Shown here piece after piece: positions 26,828 to 33,543 of a DNA stretch of 64,000 nucleotides (positions within the stretch are counted from its first letter, which is position 1; every line of letters begins with the position of its first letter). Source of the DNA: Bacillus sp. FJAT-29814. GTDB lineage: Bacteria; Bacillota; Bacilli; Bacillales; Cytobacillaceae. Made by a program: the position numbers and the translations under genes. The notes under the pieces were generated by a model, which worked only from the letters and a program-made list of their open reading frames with translations, was not told where the DNA came from and did not search any database. Location of the stretch: assembly GCF_001510715.1 (NCBI RefSeq), contig NZ_LMTJ01000014.1, positions 21,122 to 85,121 on the forward strand. The letters run 5' to 3'.

Positions 26828-27190
26828 ATGGCATACAGAAAGTTAGGACGTACAAGTGCACAGCGTAAAGCTATGCTTCGCGATTTAACAACAGACTTAA
26901 TCATCAACGAGCGCATCGAAACAACAGAAACTCGTGCGAAAGAACTTCGCTCTACTGTTGAGAAGATGATCACTCTTGGAAAGCGCGGTGACTTACACGC
27001 TCGCCGTCAAGCAGCTTCTTTCGTTCGTAATGAAGTAGCGAATGCTGAAACTGGCCAAGATGCACTTCAAAAACTTTTCGCTGATATCGCTCCACGCTAT
27101 GCAGAGCGTCAAGGCGGATATACTCGTATTATGAAGCTTGGACCACGCCGCGGCGATGGTGCACCAATGGTTATCATCGAGTTAGTTTAA
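26828..27190 (+). CDS. rplQ: 50S ribosomal protein L17
   Basis: L17 is near the tunnel exit. The ATG at 26828 (MAYRKLGRTSAQRKAML) follows AAAGGAGGG; the in-frame upstream start at 26801 is less well supported. The 120-residue length is normal, with TTDLIINERIETTETRAKELR near residue 21 and LGPRRGDGAPMVIIELV at the end. It closes the superoperon; a terminator follows. Confidence 0.97.
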   Translation: MAYRKLGRTSAQRKAMLRDLTTDLIINERIETTETRAKELRSTVEKMITLGKRGDLHARRQAASFVRNEVANAETGQDALQKLFADIAPRYAERQGGYTRIMKLGPRRGDGAPMVIIELV

Positions 27191-27207
27191 TATATTTCAC
27201 AGACAAC

Positions 27208-27255
27208 AAGGGTACTGGACAGGTTTAGAACAAACTAGTTCTCTGCCCTTTTTCT
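27208..27255 (+). terminator. Terminator after rplQ
   Basis: AAGGG (27208-27212) pairs with CCCTT (27246-27250). Inner CAG/CTG pairing and AGAAC/GTTCT at 27227-27242 extend the stem, and a TTTTTC run follows. Confidence 0.65.
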
Positions 27256-27310
27256 GTATATTTGTAAAGGGGCGGAGCGCCGCAAAGATTCAGTGTTCAA
27301 CCCTTTGTTG

Positions 27311-27590
27311 TATAATCTAATAATAATTGGAGTTGTGTCTAGTAGAGTGTAGCTCTGCTCACACCTCCTTTTGCGAACCAAGCCAAAAAGAGCGTTACGA
27401 TGAGCGTAACTCCTGTTCTAGGAGCGACCTCTATGTTTTCATAGCTTTCCCGGGGAGAAAACTGTCCATTCCTTTTCTTCTTTACGTCTCGTCTAGCTCA
27501 TGCACCTCCTCCCATTTCTGTTATTTCAGAAGTGTCTATTAGGCAGTAGAAATCGTTCCTGCCTGGGGATGAGGTGCAGGCTTTTTTTGT
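27311..27590 (+). promoter_or_regulatory. Structured leader with attenuator-like terminator upstream of ecfA1
   Basis: A TATAAT at 27311-27316 (weak -35) is followed by about 270 non-coding bases. These hold a series of hairpins: AGTAGAG/CTCTGCT (27341-27359), GTTACG/CGTAAC (27394-27410), TCCT/AGGA (27411-27423), CTATG-TTTT-CATAG (27431-27444) and TTCTG/CAGAA (27516-27531). Last comes a terminator GCCTG (27561-27565)/CAGGC (27577-27581) with seven T residues. TGCACCTC (27501-27508) is perfectly complementary to GAGGTGCA (27571-27578), which overlaps the terminator's 3' arm, so an antiterminator fold is available. No known riboswitch class was recognised. Confidence 0.6.
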
Positions 27591-27641
27591 ATATACCGAT
27601 TCATAAAGAGTGGAGAAGAGTTGAGGCGAGGGGGAAACAGG

Positions 27642-28481
27642 ATGAACAAGGCGATCGTGTCACTTAAAGACGTTTCGTTTCAATATGACAGCCAGGGGCA
27701 GTATGCGCTTAAATCCGTAACGTTTGATATTTATGAAGGAGAATGGCTGGCGATTGTCGGGCATAACGGCTCTGGAAAATCAACCACGGCCAAGCTGTTA
27801 AATGGTTTGCAGTTCCCTAGTGAAGGAGAAATCTCTGTATGCGGGCTTCTGTTAAATGAGGAGACAGTCTGGGACGTGCGCAAACAGCTCGGCATGGTGT
27901 TTCAAAATCCCGATAATCAGTTTGTCGGAACCACCGTGCAGGATGATGTGGCTTTTGGTTTAGAAAATATGGGCATCCCGCGCGAAGAAATGGTTGGACG
28001 GGTCCAGGATGCCTTAAAAAAAGTGAAGATGGATCAATTTCTATATCAAGAGCCCCACCATCTGTCTGGAGGACAAAAGCAGCGGGTTGCGATTGCTGGC
28101 GTATTGGCGCTGCGGCCGTCCATTATTATCCTCGATGAAGCAACATCGATGCTTGACCCCCGTGGCAGAGACGAAGTTTTAGAAACTGTCCGAACCTTGA
28201 AAAATGAAAAATCATTAACCGTCATCTCGATTACCCATGATTTGGACGAGGCTGCCAAGGCGGACCGAATCATTGTGATGAACAGAGGAGAGGTTTACCG
28301 GGAAGGAACACCAGAGGAGATCTTTTCAATGGATGAAGAGCTTGTGAAGCTGGGGCTCGATATCCCGTTCTCGGTCAAAATGAGCAAAGCGTTCCGGCAG
28401 CAAGGATTTCAATTATCTAAACATTTTTTAACCGAAGAAGAGTTGGTGACAGAGCTATGGACATCTCACTCTCGAATGTAG
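27642..28481 (+). CDS. ecfA1: Energy-coupling factor transporter ATPase EcfA1
   Basis: This is one of two ATPases that power the shared energising module (EcfA-A'-T), which serves many vitamin-binding S components. The ATG at 27642 lies seven bases after GAGGGGG; 279 residues. Walker A GHNGSGKST is at 40-48, the ABC signature LSGGQKQR at 141-148 and Walker B ending in Glu166 (ILDEATSMLDP). The gene overlaps ecfA2 by 25 bases. The leader upstream carries a terminator that may regulate the whole ecf-truA unit. Confidence 0.96.
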   Translation: MNKAIVSLKDVSFQYDSQGQYALKSVTFDIYEGEWLAIVGHNGSGKSTTAKLLNGLQFPSEGEISVCGLLLNEETVWDVRKQLGMVFQNPDNQFVGTTVQDDVAFGLENMGIPREEMVGRVQDALKKVKMDQFLYQEPHHLSGGQKQRVAIAGVLALRPSIIILDEATSMLDPRGRDEVLETVRTLKNEKSLTVISITHDLDEAAKADRIIVMNRGEVYREGTPEEIFSMDEELVKLGLDIPFSVKMSKAFRQQGFQLSKHFLTEEELVTELWTSHSRM

Positions 28482-29326
28482 AATACCGTTACCAGGCGGG
28501 TACGCCATTTGAACGGCTGGCGATTCAGGACGTCACAATTGATATTCCATCCGGTACTTACCTGGCTTTGATTGGTCATACCGGTTCGGGTAAATCGACT
28601 GTACTGCAGCATTTGAACGCTCTCCTGCAGCCGACACAAGGAAGTGTCAAAATTGGCGACCGCGAGGTAAAGGCGAATGAGAAAAATAAAAACCTTCGGG
28701 CCATCCGGCAGCGGGTGGGCATTGTATTTCAATTCCCGGAGCATCAGTTATTTGAGGAAACAGTCGAAAAGGATATCATTTTCGGACCGATGAACTTCGG
28801 CATTTCCGAGAAGGCCGCAAAAGATCGGGCCCGGGTTGCGATAAAGCAAGTTGGCTTGGGTGAAGAAATCTTGGAGAAATCGCCGTTTGACCTGTCAGGC
28901 GGGCAAATGCGCCGTGTTGCCATAGCCGGTGTATTGGCGATGAATCCGGATGTGATTGTGTTGGATGAACCGACTGCCGGGTTGGACCCGCGCGGCCGGA
29001 AAGAAATCATGGACATGTTCTATGAGCTTCATAAGGAAAGAAATCTTTCGACCATCCTCGTTACCCACAGTATGGAGGATGCCGCAAGATATGCTGATCA
29101 AATCGTGATTATGCAACAGGGGCGTGTTGCCAAACGAGGCACACCGGAAGAGATCTTCTCGGCGCCGGAGGATTTGGTGCAAATGGGTCTCGATGTTCCA
29201 GAAGTTGTTCGATTCCAGTTAAAGCTGGAGGAAAAGACCGGCCTTAATTTGGGGAAAATCTATTTATCAATTGAAGAACTAACAGCAGCGGTAACAGAGC
29301 GGCTAGGCGGAGGTGTCCGCACATGA
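28457..29326 (+). CDS. ecfA2: Energy-coupling factor transporter ATPase EcfA2
   Basis: This is the second ATPase of the ECF module. The 289-residue protein has Walker A GHTGSGKST at 40-48, Q-loop FQFPEHQLF near 91, signature LSGGQMRR at 146-153 and Walker B Glu171 in VLDEPTAGLDP. Its start lies inside the ecfA1 end and its stop overlaps ecfT, which indicates coupled translation of the three subunits. Confidence 0.96.
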   Translation: MDISLSNVEYRYQAGTPFERLAIQDVTIDIPSGTYLALIGHTGSGKSTVLQHLNALLQPTQGSVKIGDREVKANEKNKNLRAIRQRVGIVFQFPEHQLFEETVEKDIIFGPMNFGISEKAAKDRARVAIKQVGLGEEILEKSPFDLSGGQMRRVAIAGVLAMNPDVIVLDEPTAGLDPRGRKEIMDMFYELHKERNLSTILVTHSMEDAARYADQIVIMQQGRVAKRGTPEEIFSAPEDLVQMGLDVPEVVRFQLKLEEKTGLNLGKIYLSIEELTAAVTERLGGGVRT

Positions 29327-30120
29327 TGGAAAAAATGATTTTCGGCCGTTATGTACCGGCAGATTCGGTGATGCACCGGATGGACCCACGCGCCAAGCTG
29401 ATTATTATTTTCTTATTTGTTTGTATTATTTTCCTTGCCAATAATTGGCTTACTTATGCACTTATCGGAATTTATACTTTTATCATGCTTGGAATGTCTC
29501 GGGTGCCTTTCAAGTTTTTATTTGGCGGCCTAAAGCCGATATTGTGGCTTGTGTTGTTTACGTTTTTATTGCAATTGTTCTTTACTAAAGAGGGAGCACT
29601 CGTATGGTCATGGGGACCAGTGAAGATTTATGAGGAAGGCATCCGGATGGGGCTGTTTATTTCCTTGCGATTCTTCTTCCTTATCCTAATGACGTCACTG
29701 CTAACGCTCACAACCACTCCGATTGAGATAACTGATGGATTGGAAACCTTGCTGAATCCTTTAAAAAAGGTGAAGTTCCCGGTTCATGAAATGGCGCTGA
29801 TGATGTCGATTTCTTTGCGGTTTATTCCAACGTTGATGCAGGAAACGGATAAGATCATGAAGGCGCAAATTGCTCGTGGCGTGGAATTTGCGAGTGGGCC
29901 AGTTAAAGAACGCATCAAGGCGGTCATCCCGTTGCTGATTCCTTTGTTTGTAAGTTCGTTTAAGCGTGCTGAAGAGCTTGCGGTGGCGATGGAAGCAAGA
30001 GGATACCGCGGCGGCGAAGGCAGAACAAAATATCGCCAGTTAAGCTGGAGAATGGTTGATACCCTGCAGCTTGTGGTGCTAGCGCTGTTAACTGTGCTGC
30101 TGATTTTATTACGTGCATAA
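29323..30120 (+). CDS. ecfT: Energy-coupling factor transporter transmembrane protein EcfT
   Basis: EcfT is the membrane scaffold that links the ATPases to substrate-binding S components. The 265-residue protein has several hydrophobic segments at the N-terminal half and at the end. It carries the two coupling motifs with an A-R-G core: AQIARGVEFA near residue 185 and AMEARGYRGGEGR near residue 222. The start ATGATGG overlaps the ecfA2 stop; the second ATG (29326) is also possible. Confidence 0.96.
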   Translation: MMEKMIFGRYVPADSVMHRMDPRAKLIIIFLFVCIIFLANNWLTYALIGIYTFIMLGMSRVPFKFLFGGLKPILWLVLFTFLLQLFFTKEGALVWSWGPVKIYEEGIRMGLFISLRFFFLILMTSLLTLTTTPIEITDGLETLLNPLKKVKFPVHEMALMMSISLRFIPTLMQETDKIMKAQIARGVEFASGPVKERIKAVIPLLIPLFVSSFKRAEELAVAMEARGYRGGEGRTKYRQLSWRMVDTLQLVVLALLTVLLILLRA

Positions 30121-30132
30121 TGGAGATTGGCC

Positions 30133-30870
30133 ATGCAAAGATACAAAGGCATTATCGCCTATGATGGTAGCGGCTTTTCAGGTTATCAGGTTCAGCCAAA
30201 AGGAAGGACCGTCCAAGCAGAGCTAGAGGCCGTGTTGGAAAAAATTCATAAAGGTACGCCGGTTAAGGTCGTTGGTTCTGGCCGGACGGATGCCGGTGTG
30301 CATGCCCGAGGACAGGTAATTCATTTTGATTCACCACTGGCGATCCCCGCAGAGAGGTGGCCGGTGGCGCTCAATTCATTGTTGCCGGAGGATATATCGG
30401 TTCTTTCGGTTGAAAAAGTGGACCATTCCTTTCATGCACGGTTTAATGCGGCTGGGAAGGAATATCGGTATCAGCTTTTGTTATCGGGGGTACGCGACCC
30501 GTTTTTGCGTAACTATGCGTATCGTTTTCCGTTTCGATTAAATCTGGGGGCGATGCGGGAGGCTAGTGGCTACCTGCTGGGAACCCATGATTTCACCAGC
30601 TTTTGCGCCGCTAAGACTGAGGTAGTTGATAAGGTGCGGACCATTAAGGAAATCGAATTTCTGCAGGATGGCGACTTGCTGACAATCCGCTTTGTCGGCA
30701 ATGGCTTCCTGTACAACATGGTACGGATTCTTGTCGGGACCTTGCTTGAGGTAGGCACCGGTGACCGTGCCCCTGAGGAGATGCTGGGAATCCTCGAGGC
30801 TAAGGACCGCCGCGTTGCCGGAAAAACGGCACCGGCCCATGGGCTGTATCTTTGGGAAGTGTTTTATTAA
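30133..30870 (+). CDS. truA: tRNA pseudouridine(38-40) synthase TruA
   Basis: TruA isomerises uridines 38-40 in the anticodon arm of tRNAs. The 245-residue protein has the catalytic Asp53 in GSGRTDAGVHARGQ, and the conserved block FVGNGFLYNMVRILVGTLL near residue 196. The ATG at 30133 lies seven bases after GGAG (30122-30125); a TTG two codons earlier is not supported. It follows ecfT within 12 bases, so it belongs to the same transcript. Confidence 0.96.
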   Translation: MQRYKGIIAYDGSGFSGYQVQPKGRTVQAELEAVLEKIHKGTPVKVVGSGRTDAGVHARGQVIHFDSPLAIPAERWPVALNSLLPEDISVLSVEKVDHSFHARFNAAGKEYRYQLLLSGVRDPFLRNYAYRFPFRLNLGAMREASGYLLGTHDFTSFCAAKTEVVDKVRTIKEIEFLQDGDLLTIRFVGNGFLYNMVRILVGTLLEVGTGDRAPEEMLGILEAKDRRVAGKTAPAHGLYLWEVFY

Positions 30871-30908
30871 AAAATTTATAAAACAACCCATCCTGGTGTA
30901 ACATTTTC

Positions 30909-30937
30909 TTGACAATTGCACCTCAACTATTTATTAT
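30909..30937 (+). promoter_or_regulatory. SigA promoter for rplM-rpsI
   Basis: TTGACA (30909-30914) and TATTAT (30932-30937) are spaced by 17 bases. Confidence 0.75.
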
Positions 30938-30954
30938 ATTATATGTGTGTGTTT

Positions 30955-31129
30955 TTAATCCCACGATAAAGCCCCGGAAAGTCTTCATCGTGATTGAAAA
31001 TATATGATTTTCGAACTTGAAGCGCACGTTATGCTGAAACATCGGTTCCCGGAACAGAATCGATTGCTTGAAAGCTTTGATGGTGCGAGAAAACAATAAT
31101 CTTAATGGAATTAATTAGGAGGGAACCTC
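30955..31129 (+). promoter_or_regulatory. L13-type leader of rplM-rpsI
   Basis: The leader between promoter and rplM forms a stem CACGAT/ATCGTG around GCCCCGGAAAGTC (about 30961-30993), a hairpin GAAAAT/ATTTTC near 30998-31014, and a longer arm CGCAC/GTGCG enclosing TCGGTTCCCGGAACAGAATCGA. An autoregulatory L13 leader is known upstream of rplM in Bacilli; equating this leader with it is inference from position and structure. AGGAGGG precedes the ATG. Confidence 0.55.
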
Positions 31130-31567
31130 ATGCGTACAACGTTTATGGCAAATGCCAACAATATCGAGCGTAAATGGTACGTAGTTGATGCAGAAGGCAA
31201 AACTCTTGGTCGTCTTGCTTCTGAAGTTGCATCAATCCTACGTGGTAAAAACAAACCAACTTTTACACCACATGTTGACACTGGTGATCACGTAATCATC
31301 GTCAATGCATCTAAAGTTACTTTAACTGGTAACAAATTAAACGACAAAATCTACTACCGTCACACTATGCACCCAGGCGGTTTAAAACAAAGAACGGCTC
31401 TTGAAATGCGTACAAACTATGCTGAGAAAATGATCGAGCTTGCTGTTAAAGGTATGCTTCCAAAGAATTCTCTTGGCCGTCAAATCTTCAAAAAATTACA
31501 CGTATACGCTGGCGCAGAACATCCGCACCAAGCACAACAACCTGAAGTTTACGAACTTCGCGGTTAA
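31130..31567 (+). CDS. rplM: 50S ribosomal protein L13
   Basis: L13 is an early 50S assembly protein. The 145-residue protein begins MRTTFMANANNIERKWYVVDA and has the family blocks GRLASEVASILRGKNKP near 26 and the C-terminal KLHVYAGAEHPHQAQQP. It is co-transcribed with rpsI, which starts 19 bases after the stop. Confidence 0.97.
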   Translation: MRTTFMANANNIERKWYVVDAEGKTLGRLASEVASILRGKNKPTFTPHVDTGDHVIIVNASKVTLTGNKLNDKIYYRHTMHPGGLKQRTALEMRTNYAEKMIELAVKGMLPKNSLGRQIFKKLHVYAGAEHPHQAQQPEVYELRG

Positions 31568-31586
31568 TTAAAGGGAGGGAATTAAC

Positions 31587-31979
31587 TTGGCACAAGTTCA
31601 ATATATTGGTACTGGTCGTCGTAAGAGCTCTGTCGCACGTGTGCGCTTAGTTCCAGGTACAGGTAAAATCACTATTAACGATCGTGACATTAATGAGTAT
31701 ATCCCATTCGAAGCTTTACGTGTTGTTGTAAGACAACCATTAGTAGCTACTGAAACAGTAGGCAGCTACGATGTTCTTGTAAACGTAAGCGGCGGTGGCT
31801 ACACTGGTCAAGCAGGCGCAATCCGTCACGGTGTTGCCCGTGCATTGCTTCAAGTGGACCCTGAATATCGTCCAACATTAAAGCGTGCAGGTCTGTTAAC
31901 TCGTGACCCACGTATGAAAGAGCGTAAGAAATACGGACTTAAAGGCGCTCGTCGTGCACCTCAGTTCTCAAAGCGTTAA
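31587..31979 (+). CDS. rpsI: 30S ribosomal protein S9
   Basis: S9 reaches the P-site tRNA with its C-terminal tail. The 130-residue protein starts with TTG at 31587 (MAQVQYIGTGRRKSSVARV) after AGGGAGGG. It ends KYGLKGARRAPQFSKR, the invariant tail. The last 42 coding and stop bases lie within the direct repeat that flanks the downstream element, so the 3' end of this gene is the attachment site; the gene itself is intact. Confidence 0.97.
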   Translation: MAQVQYIGTGRRKSSVARVRLVPGTGKITINDRDINEYIPFEALRVVVRQPLVATETVGSYDVLVNVSGGGYTGQAGAIRHGVARALLQVDPEYRPTLKRAGLLTRDPRMKERKKYGLKGARRAPQFSKR

Positions 31980-32067
31980 TCTTCAAGCTTTCAAAGGCTC
32001 TCAACCATTTTGGTTGGGGGTCTTTTTTATACCTGAAAAGTGACTTTGACCACATTTTGACCACGAG
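31917..32067 (+). repeat. Left attachment repeat (attL-like) at the rpsI 3' end
   Basis: These roughly 150 bases match 37418-37568 at a constant offset of 5501 bases with scattered mismatches. Within them 31938-31980 is a 43-base perfect match to 37439-37481 that covers the rpsI end and stop codon. The repeat also includes the terminator and the first two arm-type sites. Confidence 0.85.
31996..32029 (+). terminator. Terminator of rplM-rpsI
   Basis: CTCAACC pairs with GGTTGGG around ATTTT, extended by wobble pairs to GGCTCTCAACC/GGTTGGGGGTC, followed by a TTTTTT run. Confidence 0.85.
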
Positions 32068-32093
32068 AATTTTTTTTGACCACATATGACCAC
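32046..32093 (+). promoter_or_regulatory. Left arm-type integrase-binding sites (four GACCAC repeats)
   Basis: TTGACCAC occurs at 32046-32053, 32057-32064 and 32076-32083, and ATGACCAC at 32086-32093. The sites lie between the attL-like repeat and the integrase stop codon, where arm sites of tyrosine integrases are usually found. Confidence 0.7.
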
Positions 32094-32096
32094 AAC

Positions 32097-32915
32097 TTAT
32101 AGTTCAATATACTTTTGAAACTTTTGGGCAGTTTGCTCTTTAACGTGGTCAGTTACGTGTGTATAGATGGTCATGGTCATTTGGAAATCGGAATGTCCTA
32201 ATCGTTCCTGAACCTCTTTTATACTTGCCCCTGCTTCAAATAGAAGTGAAGCGTGGGTATGACGTAAGCCATGTATAGTGATTTTGTGAAGATTATGCTT
32301 TTTAATTATTGATTTTAATTTATCGTTTGGGTAAGCCAATCGAAGCGGTAAACCATCATCCCTTGTAAAAACAAGGTTATTATCATCAAATATATTTGGG
32401 CTAGCTAATTTCGCTTCTATAAGGCTCGTACGCCACCTTTTTAATAGAGAAAGGGATTTTGTATCTAACCTAATTAAACGCTTAGATTGCTTTGTTTTGG
32501 GTTGCTGAAGATAATGTTTTCCCTTATTAAAGAAAAGCGTTTTGCCAAAGCGTATAGTGCCTACATTAAAATCAATATCATCCCATGTTAGAGCCAATAC
32601 TTCACCTTTACGAGCACCAGTATATATTAAAAGATGAAATATTAAATGGTCACGGAGAGTTAACTCTTTCTCATTATTTGCAATTGATAAGAAATGTTTT
32701 ATTTCGTCCTTATTCCAATAGTTCCTTTCCTCTGCCTCGTTTGTATCTGCTATTATTTCCTCTTCTCTTTTTGGTATGGTAACATGCTCCAGTGGATTCT
32801 TCGATATAATGTCCATCTTCATAGCATATTTAAATACTTGATTAGCCTGTATTTTATAATCATTAACGGATGTAATGCTTTCAGCGATTACAGCTGCTAT
32901 TACTCCTTTGCGGAT
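32097..32915 (-). pseudogene. Tyrosine recombinase/integrase, N-terminally truncated
   Basis: The catalytic half is intact: the arginine in TGARKGE, a lysine in the QPKTKQSKRLIRL beta-hairpin, HGLRHTH with the second arginine, RLGHSD and the nucleophile tyrosine in MTIYTHV. An ATG at 32820-32822 would give 241 residues, but family members have about 370-390. Upstream the same frame continues for 31 residues of clear integrase sequence (ESITSVNDYKIQANQVFKYA) with no start codon, up to a TAA at 32916-32918. The arm-binding and part of the core-binding domain are therefore lost. It faces rpsI, as integrases of attL-proximal type do. Confidence 0.8.
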
Positions 32916-32981
32916 TTAAACGGGAAGGATTAAGAAAGGGTCGCAGAATGGCCCTTTTTCCTAAACTGGTTGGTGGGATAT

Positions 32982-33386
32982 ATGAAAAATAAAAAAAACA
33001 AACCTAAGAAACAATTTTCAAGAAGAGGTCAGTGTATAGTTGAGGGATGCAACGGATACATTGAGGCGAGCCAGCTATGTGGGAAGCATTATGCAAAAAT
33101 GAGAAGACGAGGTAAAAACGACAATGAGATTTTCAGAATAGGCGAGCTTGGAAATTGTTTAGCTGTCAATTGTACCAACTCTTATTATGCAGAGGGCTAT
33201 TGTGAGCATCATTATTATGTTTACATAAAATTGGGTTACCCACAAATGCCAAAAGTGATTAAGTTATGTGGGGCTGAAAACTGTTCAAACATCCTTTATT
33301 TAAAGGGGCTATGTGAAATTCACTATAACGAGTGGATAGCTAAACTCAAGAATTACCATTTAAGCAATCAAATTCTGAAAGACTAG
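32982..33386 (+). CDS. Small protein with three C-x4-C-x9-C-x2-H zinc-type motifs
   Basis: The 134-residue protein has a lysine-rich N-terminus and three regular repeats: Cys18/Cys23/Cys33/His36, Cys59/Cys64/Cys74/His77 and Cys96/Cys101/Cys111/His114. Each ends in H-Y and holds an aromatic-G-x-C step. The constant spacing strongly suggests three small zinc-binding modules, perhaps for nucleic-acid binding. I do not recognise a named family. The ATG at 32982 follows a weak GGTGGG; an in-frame start at 32970 is possible. It is A+T-rich like the phage-type DNA around it. A strong hairpin overlaps its stop codon. Confidence 0.75.
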   Translation: MKNKKNKPKKQFSRRGQCIVEGCNGYIEASQLCGKHYAKMRRRGKNDNEIFRIGELGNCLAVNCTNSYYAEGYCEHHYYVYIKLGYPQMPKVIKLCGAENCSNILYLKGLCEIHYNEWIAKLKNYHLSNQILKD

Positions 33387-33416
33387 AGCAACCTCCGAAT
33401 TATTTGGAGGTTGCTC
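33386..33416 (+). terminator. Strong hairpin after the zinc-motif gene
   Basis: GAGCAACCTCC (33386-33396) pairs perfectly with GGAGGTTGCTC (33406-33416). No T-run follows on either strand, so termination strength is uncertain. Confidence 0.5.
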
Positions 33417-33543
33417 ATGTGTTGGTTCCATGGTAATTTCCAATTCACCTTTTCGCGCTTTAAAGTTTGAAATTCAACATGCCATTTTCTATTTCTTCAG
33501 CAGTAATCCCAATGTATTTCCTAGTTCTTTTTCTGGTTTTGCC
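33400..33543 (-). pseudogene. Decayed A+T-rich gene remnant abutting the subtilase
   Basis: On the minus strand one frame reads RKYIGITAEEIENG then MLNFK and stops. The continuation in another frame reads ARKGELEITMEP, so a single frameshift would join them. The remnant starts just where the G+C-rich subtilase DNA ends. I do not recognise the protein; it looks like the tail of a resident gene that was interrupted. Confidence 0.4.

Noticed and set aside
27327..27542. Open frame of 71 codons in the rplQ-ecfA1 spacer
   Set aside because: It starts with TTG without a ribosome-binding site, has cysteine- and serine-rich random-looking sequence, and coincides with a series of hairpins; a non-coding leader fits better.
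27311..27590. T-box riboswitch upstream of ecfA1
   Set aside because: The T-box sequence AGGGTGGNACCGCG is not present, and the downstream genes are not aminoacylation or amino-acid genes.
32097..32822. Complete short integrase of 241 residues
   Set aside because: Clear integrase sequence continues upstream of the ATG in the same frame without a start, so the gene is truncated rather than naturally short.
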